The notes beneath the pieces were generated by a model. The model saw nothing but the letters and a program-made list of their open reading frames with translations, was not told the origin of the DNA and did no database searches. Shown piece after piece: positions 1 to 4,898 of a stretch of 11,613 bases of DNA. The stretch's first letter is position 1; every line of letters begins with the position of its first letter. Both the position numbers and the translations under genes were made by a program. The stretch is from the NCBI GenBank assembly GCA_003165615.1, contig PLWR01000155.1:1-11613 (forward strand), read 5' to 3'. The DNA comes from Acidobacteriota bacterium (GTDB lineage Bacteria; Acidobacteriota; Terriglobia; UBA7540).

Positions 1-144
1 CTGGGCCTTTCCGCCCGCGCCCATGATCGCATTCTGAAGGTCGCGCGCACCATCGCGGACCTGGAGGGCGCGGAAGACATTCTCAATGCGCACGTTTCCG
101 AAGCCATCCAGTACCGTTCGCTCGACCGCAGCTATTGGACGTAA
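1..144 (+). CDS. comM: ComM/YifB-type AAA+ ATPase, C-terminal fragment
   Basis: Only the last 47 residues lie in the window; the 5' end is outside. The frame open from base 1 reads [20 protein letters not shown], followed by an acidic stretch and ends [14 protein letters not shown] with a TAA stop. This is the characteristic end of the Mg-chelatase-like C-terminal domain of ComM/YifB proteins: a helical sensor-2 type bundle, then the AIQYRSLDR tail. In naturally transformable bacteria ComM is a hexameric helicase that promotes branch migration during integration of transformed DNA. In many other bacteria the orthologue is annotated only as a YifB-family magnesium chelatase-like protein. The family assignment is firm because the tail is so conserved; a role in competence is inference. 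The AAA+ core and Walker motifs are not visible. Confidence 0.88.
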   Translation: MGLSARAHDRILKVARTIADLEGAEDILNAHVSEAIQYRSLDRSYWT

Positions 145-182
145 CCGGTGCGCGGCTTTCCCTTGCCCATTGGAAACGTGCC

Positions 183-205
183 GCGGACCTTCAGAACAGG
201 TCTGC
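183..205 (+). terminator. hairpin 38 nt after the comM stop, possible terminator
   Basis: GCGGACCT (183-190) pairs with AGGTCTGC (198-205) around a 7-nt loop, giving an 8-bp stem with one G-U pair in RNA. No T-run follows, so this is not a classical intrinsic terminator. It may end the comM transcript weakly or stabilise its 3' end. Confidence 0.3.
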
Positions 206-398
206 CACACTTGGTGAAGGGTACTTCGCCAGATGGGGAACGAAAACGCCCATAACGGAGACTGGCCGATCTTCCCGCTGCCTAAGTTCAAACTTTACCA
301 CCACAAATTGACCCCCCGGGAAATCAACTGCACTTCGTGGAATGCTGTTGAGATAAGGGGCGCAGGGAACGAATCGAGCGGCTGGTCTGTTGGTTCCG

Positions 399-427
399 TT
401 GCTCAACTTCCGGGCTAACCACAGAAT
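399..427 (+). promoter_or_regulatory. weak sigma70-like promoter candidate for the M48 gene
   Basis: TTGCTC (399-404) and CAGAAT (422-427) are separated by 17 bp. They match the -35 and -10 consensus at 3/6 and 4/6 positions. The site lies about 70 bp before the chosen start of the M48 gene. Such matches occur often by chance, so this is only a candidate. Confidence 0.25.
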
Positions 428-484
428 TAGATGAAGCCAATGCGCCCTGGTAAAGATTGCCGGGTCGGTGCCGATAGGTTTGTC

Positions 485-490
485 GGAGGG
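485..490 (+). promoter_or_regulatory. Shine-Dalgarno site that decides the M48 start
   Basis: GGAGGG ends 7 nt before the ATG at 498. The longer in-frame GTG start at 468 has no comparable site, and starting at 498 places the signal peptide directly at the N terminus. Confidence 0.7.
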
Positions 491-497
491 CATACCT

Positions 498-1436
498 ATG
501 AAGGCACTGCATGCGCCCATGCAGTGGGTGATCCTATTGGTGTGGATGGTAACATTTACGCTGCCAATATCAGCACGCGGACGATCACCCCATGCATTGC
601 TTCCAGATGGCGTTTGCGGCAACAGTCAGACCATGCTGGAAGCCTCCCAGGCGGGCAACATCATGGTTCGTCAAGCTCTTGCCACCAGCATGCCCTGGGG
701 TGATAAATCCCTGAATGAGTACGTTAGCCGGTTAGGACAGAACCTGGCGCGCCGCAGTGGAAGCGAACAGGATTTTTCCTTTTACGTTGTCTATGACCCC
801 CATGTTAACGCCCAGTCGTTTCCGGGCGGATACATTGTGCTCAATTCCGGGGTGATCAGCCTGGCGGAAAGTGAGGCCGAACTGGCGTCTGTTTTGTCCC
901 ACGAAATCGCCCATGAAAACTCCTGCGATTGGCGAACGGCGCCTCGGAAGGGCAATCTCATTGAGTTGATCTTCCTGGTTCCCACGGTGGTTTTTGGCGG
1001 GCCGGCGGGAATCGCCATCGCTGTGGGAAGCGGCTGGGTGGCGACATTGGCGCGCGCCCGTTCCAGCCGGTCAAATGAGGAGCGGGCTGACCGCCTGGCG
1101 GCTCAGTACCTGGTTCGCGCCGGCTACGACCCAAGCGCCGCGGTGCAATTCTTCCAGCGCCTCCAGGTGGAAATGGAACACGCCGGGGGGGACCCGGGTG
1201 GCTTGCTGGTTACCCACCCACGCTCCATCGATCGGCAAAAAAACCTGGAGGAAGTCATTCCCAAACTCCCCCCGCCGGAATTTGCGGTACACGACGAAGC
1301 GGAATTCCTGCAAATGCGGCGGGCCGTCCGCGAGTACGACGAAATGTATTCGCGCCTTGTGGGCGTGCACGTGCCCGGACAGGACGCATCTCCCCCCGAA
1401 CTTTCCCGCCGGCCGGCACCGCTGGCGCTGCATTAG
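498..1436 (+). CDS. secreted M48-family zinc metallopeptidase (BepA/LoiP-like, no TPR)
   Basis: The 312-residue protein starts at the ATG with the GGAGGG site; a GTG 30 nt upstream in frame would add ten unlikely residues. The N terminus (about 1-27, MKALHAPMQWVILLV...) is a signal peptide or membrane anchor. The zinc site is complete: HEIAH at about 135-139, and the third ligand Glu in NEERADR at about 194. A THPRSIDR motif near 239-246 matches the conserved THP segment of the BepA/YfgC group, and FPGGYIVLNSGVI precedes the active site as usual in the clan. A hydrophobic, glycine-rich stretch (about 155-185) between the second His and third ligand may touch the membrane. BepA-type proteases act in the periplasm on misassembled outer-membrane proteins. 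This one lacks the C-terminal TPR domain of BepA, so the substrate may differ. It converges on the next gene with 23 bp between stops. Family is firm, exact role inferred. Confidence 0.9.
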   Translation: MKALHAPMQWVILLVWMVTFTLPISARGRSPHALLPDGVCGNSQTMLEASQAGNIMVRQALATSMPWGDKSLNEYVSRLGQNLARRSGSEQDFSFYVVYDPHVNAQSFPGGYIVLNSGVISLAESEAELASVLSHEIAHENSCDWRTAPRKGNLIELIFLVPTVVFGGPAGIAIAVGSGWVATLARARSSRSNEERADRLAAQYLVRAGYDPSAAVQFFQRLQVEMEHAGGDPGGLLVTHPRSIDRQKNLEEVIPKLPPPEFAVHDEAEFLQMRRAVREYDEMYSRLVGVHVPGQDASPPELSRRPAPLALH

Positions 1437-1459
1437 ACGCCGGCATCGCCAGCAAAAAA

Positions 1460-1969
1460 TTAGTGCGTTGAGAGCTTCGCCGACAGGTCTTGAAAGAGGC
1501 TTTGAAGTACAATCGAGTCGTAACCCCGGAAGTCCTTTAGAATCCTTCCCCTCTTAGCCTCGACGATTGCCCCGGCAGCTTGCACGCGGACTTTGTCGAC
1601 TCCTCGCGGAGCGCCGGTTGGAGAGTTTGGATCCGCTGGGAGGAAGACAAATTTGATGCTGATTTGAACGGTGTAAGCCCAGTTGCCTCCCAAAGTCACC
1701 ACACCCGCGTTCCATGTCGTGCGGACGTAGCCGGAATCCTTGTCCATCGTCGCGATGTCGAAATTGTTTTCCAGAATCGTGGAGACAGCGGTTTGCCAGC
1801 ATTTGTCATACTGGTTTCGAAGATCGTCCCGAACAGGAATTTCCCTCCATACGGGGTCACCCGTCACAAATCTTGCCTTCAAGGGTCCAGGAATGTCAGA
1901 AGCGAAGAGGCTGGACACCGCCATCACCAACAACATGCAGCCGAGAATAGACAGTTTACGAACATCCAT
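1460..1969 (-). CDS. small secreted protein of unknown function
   Basis: A 169-residue protein. I start it at the ATG at 1969, because GGGAGG lies 5 nt upstream; a GTG two codons earlier overlaps that site. Residues 1-24 (MDVRKLSILGCMLLVMAVSS...) form a signal peptide, and mature protein probably begins near SDIPGPL. A Cys at residue 11 sits too early to be a convincing lipobox. The mature part has a predicted helix (YDKCWQTAVSTILENNF, about 54-70), then DIATMDKDSGYVRTTW and alternating strands (VQISIKFVFLP, KVRVQAAGAIVE), ending in a helix. A helix followed by 'D-x-x-SG-x-V-x-T-x-W' and beta strands recalls small periplasmic lipoproteins of the NlpB/BamC type; that is a resemblance in pattern, not an identification. 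The signal peptide, Shine-Dalgarno site and even composition argue that it is real and that antisense frames are shadows. Confidence 0.72.
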   Translation of the reverse strand: MDVRKLSILGCMLLVMAVSSLFASDIPGPLKARFVTGDPVWREIPVRDDLRNQYDKCWQTAVSTILENNFDIATMDKDSGYVRTTWNAGVVTLGGNWAYTVQISIKFVFLPADPNSPTGAPRGVDKVRVQAAGAIVEAKRGRILKDFRGYDSIVLQSLFQDLSAKLSTH

Positions 1970-2310
1970 AAACACCTCCCATGGATCACCTCTTTCTATA
2001 GCAAACTCATCCGGCGCAGGGATCCGCTATGATTGGTGAACTCTTCGGCTAGGCCTCGGGGCAAATCTTTGGCGTCGACCGAGCCGTTATCCGCGAGAAA
2101 CATCGATTGCCTAATTAACCGAGTTATAATCAGTCTGCCAACCCCCAAAGTCAAGACCCTTTTTGGGCATCAATGAGCAAGTTTAGCGCGTCCTGATCTG
2201 TAGGCCCGTGCCACTCCCACCGCAAGGACCCTCAAATTATCCCTGTATGGCGCCAGCCACTTGGAGTTTTGGCGTGCCTCGCCTACAATGGTTAGCTTCC
2301 GGGTATTCGC
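1970..2310. other. divergent intergenic region
   Basis: About 340 bases between the divergently transcribed secreted-protein gene and the CNNM gene. It is locally AT-richer around 2105-2130 (GATTGCCTAATTAACC, then TTATAAT). The only convincing element is the promoter before the CNNM gene, listed separately. I see no RNA gene, recognised riboswitch or supported small coding frame. Confidence 0.5.
2261..2289 (+). promoter_or_regulatory. sigma70-like promoter for the CNNM gene
   Basis: TTGGAG (2261-2266) and TACAAT (2284-2289) are separated by exactly 17 bp and lie just before the ATG at 2311. The -10 matches 5/6, the -35 matches its strongest TTG half. Transcription would begin near 2296, giving a 5' leader of only about 15 nt. 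That short leader fits the absence of a Shine-Dalgarno site before this start. Confidence 0.55.
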
Positions 2311-3684
2311 ATGTTCGCCTTATTAAAAGCCTCTTTGATTACCGGTCTGGTGGCGCTGAACGCCTTCTTCGTCGCTACGGAATACGCCCTGCTCAGTGTA
2401 CGGCGCACCCGCCTGGAGCAGCTTTCCAATGAAGGCAACTCCCAGGCGAAATTGGTGCTCACCTTGCTTTCCGATATGGTGGCGCTGTTTTCCGGGACGC
2501 AACTGGGCATCACCGTCATCAGTCTGCTGATGGGCTGGATGGGCGAAGCCATCATGGCCGATGCCATCAACCACTCGCTGGAAGGGTATCTCGGCCACTT
2601 TGCGCGCGCTGCCGTGGCTCACTCCATCTCTGTGGGCCTCGCCTTTCTCCTCATCACCATGTTGCTGATGGTATTGGGCGAGCTTGTCCCCAAAGCCCTG
2701 GCCTACGACAACGCGGAAAGTTTTGCGCTGGGCGTGGCGCGGCCCATGTTTCTTTTCCTCCACCTGAGCCGTTACCCCGTCCGGCTGCTCGACACGCTGG
2801 CCAACGGGGTGCTTCGATCACTGCATCGCACTCCGGGGCGAAGTCATGGCCAGGCGCATACCGCCGAAGAAGTAAAGCTGATTGTGTCGGGGATTCGCAA
2901 ACGCGGTCTGCTGGATGAAGAGCAGGAGGAAATGATTCACAGCGTTTTCGATCTGGACCGCGTCCGGGTGCGCGAAATCATGGTGGCTTGGAACCGCATC
3001 ACCTGCCTGCCGGTGGCGACGGATCTCCCGGCGCTGCTGGAACGAGTGGTAAAGGACCAGCACTCCCGCATCCCCGTATATGACGGCCCGCCTGACCAGA
3101 TCGTTGGCGTCCTCTACACCAAGGATCTGCTGGGCGTGATGGCGGAAAGGGCGCGCGCCGCAATCCCGGGGGACGCCGGCTTCGACCTGCGCACCATCCT
3201 TCACCAACCGATGATAGTTCCCGAGGGGATGTCCTTAACCCAGATGCTGAAGGAGGCGCGCCGGCGGCATTCACAGATGGCGCTGGTGGTGGATGAGTTC
3301 GGGACCTTTGTGGGCCTGGTGACCATTGAAGACGTGCTGGAACAAATCGTGGGCGAAATTCAGGACGAGTACGACCGCGAAGAATCCGCCGTTCGCAAGG
3401 TGGGGGAAAACGTCCTGGTGGTGGACGCCTCCATGAGCCTGCGCGATCTGGCCAGTGATCGCGACATTGTCTTGCCCCGAGGTGAGGGGTACGAAACGCT
3501 GGCGGGATTTGTGCTGGCGCGGCTGGGATTCATTCCCCATGGCGGGGAGAGCTTCATTTTTGAATTCCGCCGCTACACCGTTCTGGAAGTGGAAGGCCGC
3601 CGAGTGTCCAGGATTCGCATTGAAACCCTGCCACAAGCCCAGCCTGCGGTGGCACCTTCCCCCGAGACTGCCAGGGAAAAGTGA
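2311..3684 (+). CDS. CNNM/CorC-type membrane protein (DUF21, CBS pair, CorC_HlyC)
   Basis: A 457-residue protein with the full architecture of the hemolysin C-like/CNNM family. The DUF21 membrane domain spans about 1-190, with hydrophobic segments near 5-25, 50-78, 103-125 and 138-152. It contains the N-terminal NAFFVATEYALLSVRRTRL signature and the conserved GELVPKALAY motif (123-132). Two CBS domains follow (about 220-275 and 295-350; motifs HSRIPVYDG, VGVLYTKDLL, ALVVDEFGTFVGLVTIEDVL), then the transporter-associated CorC_HlyC domain (about 360-440, ending FEFRRYTVLEVEGRRVSRIRI). Relatives such as CorB/CorC and eukaryotic CNNMs handle Mg2+, usually efflux, with CBS domains binding nucleotide; the old label 'hemolysin' is not evidence of toxicity. 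The ATG is chosen because the family start aligns there. No Shine-Dalgarno motif is visible, and translation may use a short or nearly leaderless mRNA. Direction of Mg2+ transport is inferred. Confidence 0.93.
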   Translation: MFALLKASLITGLVALNAFFVATEYALLSVRRTRLEQLSNEGNSQAKLVLTLLSDMVALFSGTQLGITVISLLMGWMGEAIMADAINHSLEGYLGHFARAAVAHSISVGLAFLLITMLLMVLGELVPKALAYDNAESFALGVARPMFLFLHLSRYPVRLLDTLANGVLRSLHRTPGRSHGQAHTAEEVKLIVSGIRKRGLLDEEQEEMIHSVFDLDRVRVREIMVAWNRITCLPVATDLPALLERVVKDQHSRIPVYDGPPDQIVGVLYTKDLLGVMAERARAAIPGDAGFDLRTILHQPMIVPEGMSLTQMLKEARRRHSQMALVVDEFGTFVGLVTIEDVLEQIVGEIQDEYDREESAVRKVGENVLVVDASMSLRDLASDRDIVLPRGEGYETLAGFVLARLGFIPHGGESFIFEFRRYTVLEVEGRRVSRIRIETLPQAQPAVAPSPETAREK

Positions 3685-3702
3685 ATTGAACTTCCCCGCC
3701 TT

Positions 3703-3720
3703 GTTCCCCGAAGGGGGGAC
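3703..3720. terminator. GC hairpin after the CNNM stop
   Basis: GTTCCCC (3703-3709) pairs with GGGGGAC (3714-3720) around a GAAG loop, with one G-U pair on the + strand. It lies 18 nt past the CNNM stop, in the gap between convergent genes. No T-run follows on either strand, so termination is plausible but not proven. Confidence 0.35.
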
Positions 3721-3755
3721 AATATCATTAGCCGTAGGTCGATTTGAATTAAGTT

Positions 3756-3780
3756 CCCTCTCCCCCAAGGGGGGCGAGGG
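3756..3780. terminator. second GC hairpin between convergent genes
   Basis: CCCTCTCCCCC faces GGGGGGCGAGGG across a two-base AA centre. The stem is about 10 bp with a one-base asymmetry and can form on both strands, as expected of a bidirectional terminator or REP-like element between the CNNM gene and the SAM hydrolase gene. No clean T-tract is present. It shares its 5' flank with the preceding hairpin. Confidence 0.4.
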
Positions 3781-3876
3781 CAGTAATTTCAAAATAACAC
3801 CACCCATTCCGCGCAGCAGGCGGCAGAGCCGCGGGTCACCACACGGGCAATTGAGCACCATTAGGAGGAAGGGCCA

Positions 3877-4710
3877 TCAGACGGATTCGGGAACCGCGGG
3901 GGAAGGGGTTCCCAGCATCACACCGACTTCTATGCCCCGGTTTGCATTCAGGATTTTCGCCGCCGAACCCCGGTTGGTGCAGATTTCGAGATAGCCGGAA
4001 CTGCCCACGATCGCAAACAGCTCTGACGGCTTGCCCATCGAATACGACAGGTTCAGGCGGGTAATTTCCTGCTGATTGATGATGATCTTGAAGGGCGGCG
4101 GATTCTCCGCGAACAGTTGGGGAATGTCTTCCGGCCGCAGATTGGTGAGGATGTTCCCGAACTTGTCGATCTTCAGGACAACGCCTTTAATCAGGCTGTC
4201 ACCCACCCATTTGGGCTTGGGTGAGGAGAACTTGGTGAAATCGGTGATGGGGTCGCCGAACTTGTCGGCCTCCACCCATTTGCTCAGCCAGCCCACGACG
4301 GGAGCAAAGATATCACGTCCCTGAAACGTGGCACTAACCGGATTGAGGAAGTAATGGTCGGAGGTGATGTGGCGGACCTCCACATTCTCCTCGCGCTCAT
4401 AGATCAACGACAGCACGCCGTTATCGGGAGCAACGAACTTGTAAGCCATGCTGCGTGCCAGCAGGGGGCGGCGCGTGGTTCCCACTCCCGGGTCAACGAC
4501 CACCAGGTGGATGGTGTCGGAAGGAAAAAAACGATAGCTTTGGACCAGCGTGAAAGCGGCGTCGAAAATATCATAAGAGGCCACTTTGTGGGTGATGTCC
4601 ACAATTTCGACGTCGGGGTTAATGTTGTAGATGACGCCCTTCATCGTGCCCACGAAGTGGTCGGTGGTATCAAAGTCCGTGATCAAGGTAATGATGGGCT
4701 TGCGAGCCAA
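3877..4710 (-). CDS. SAM hydroxide adenosyltransferase (DUF62), catalytic His replaced by Gln
   Basis: A 277-residue protein covering the usual family length. Members hydrolyse S-adenosylmethionine to adenosine and methionine, and fluorinase and chlorinase are relatives. Visible motifs are ITLITDFDTTDHFVGTMKG (7-25), VVDPGVGTTRR (71-81), APDNGVLS (94-101), ATFQGRDIFAP (127-137) and IDKFGNILTN (181-190). The catalytic triad described for the archaeal hydrolase is Asp-Arg-His. Here Asp73 and Arg80 are present, but the His of the usual TFHGRD motif is Gln130 (codon CAG, complement of 4321-4323). So either activity is altered or Gln substitutes. The start is TTG at 4710, supported by GAGGAG 6 nt upstream; I see no better in-frame ATG. 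It is the last gene of the minus-strand series, 188 bp after the restriction enzyme. Family is firm; activity uncertain because of the substitution. Confidence 0.9.
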   Translation of the reverse strand: MARKPIITLITDFDTTDHFVGTMKGVIYNINPDVEIVDITHKVASYDIFDAAFTLVQSYRFFPSDTIHLVVVDPGVGTTRRPLLARSMAYKFVAPDNGVLSLIYEREENVEVRHITSDHYFLNPVSATFQGRDIFAPVVGWLSKWVEADKFGDPITDFTKFSSPKPKWVGDSLIKGVVLKIDKFGNILTNLRPEDIPQLFAENPPPFKIIINQQEITRLNLSYSMGKPSELFAIVGSSGYLEICTNRGSAAKILNANRGIEVGVMLGTPSPAVPESV

Positions 4711-4716
4711 AGTCTT

Positions 4717-4722
4717 CTCCTC
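4717..4722 (-). promoter_or_regulatory. Shine-Dalgarno site supporting a TTG start
   Basis: On the minus strand GAGGAG lies 6 nt before the TTG at 4710, and the family's N-terminal motif begins only a few residues later. This makes the TTG a credible start codon. Confidence 0.65.
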
Positions 4723-4898
4723 TTCTTTGCCCGCGCGCTTGCAGGCTTAAAGCAAAGGTTGCGAACCTCGCCGAGCGTTGTCAAGGACACGCGCCAGTCG
4801 GTAGTGGTGCAGTTTGAAATCGTTTCCAAGTTTGAATCTAACTTATGGAGTGACTGCCCCTTTATTCTGTCTGTTGTCTCCGATGACCATGCGTTGGC

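Larger units (their letters stand above)
145..497. other. gene-free stretch between comM and the M48 peptidase
   Basis: About 350 bases without a gene I can support. A 143-codon frame on the minus strand (191-622) runs through it, but its translation shows no recognisable domain, it has no clear ribosome-binding site, and it overlaps the start of the M48 gene antisense. It is probably a chance frame in GC-rich DNA. The stretch holds one hairpin just after comM and one weak promoter-like pair of hexamers before the peptidase, both listed separately. Confidence 0.5.

Noticed and set aside
191..622. 143-codon minus-strand frame upstream of and antisense to the M48 gene
   Set aside because: No domain, signal peptide or ribosome-binding site is recognisable, and it overlaps a confidently assigned gene. 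Chance open frames of this size are common in GC-rich DNA.
1420..1460. Inverted repeat GCTGGCG/CGCCAGC followed by AAAAAA between the M48 and secreted-protein genes
   Set aside because: The A-run is on the wrong side to make a U-tract for either transcript, and the loop is about 20 nt, so it is not a credible intrinsic terminator.
2123..2154. Minus-strand promoter for the small secreted protein: TTGACT with TATAAC
   Set aside because: The hexamers match well, but the spacing is 20 bp, too long for a normal sigma70 promoter, and the site is about 155 bp from the start codon.
2311..3684. Hemolysin function for the CNNM-type gene
   Set aside because: The HlyC/hemolysin name in this family is historical. 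The DUF21-CBS-CorC architecture points to ion handling, and no toxin feature is visible.
4779..4784. Perfect TTGACA on the minus strand upstream of the SAM hydrolase gene
   Set aside because: No acceptable -10 hexamer is found 16-19 bp downstream (CAACCT at 17 bp matches only two positions).
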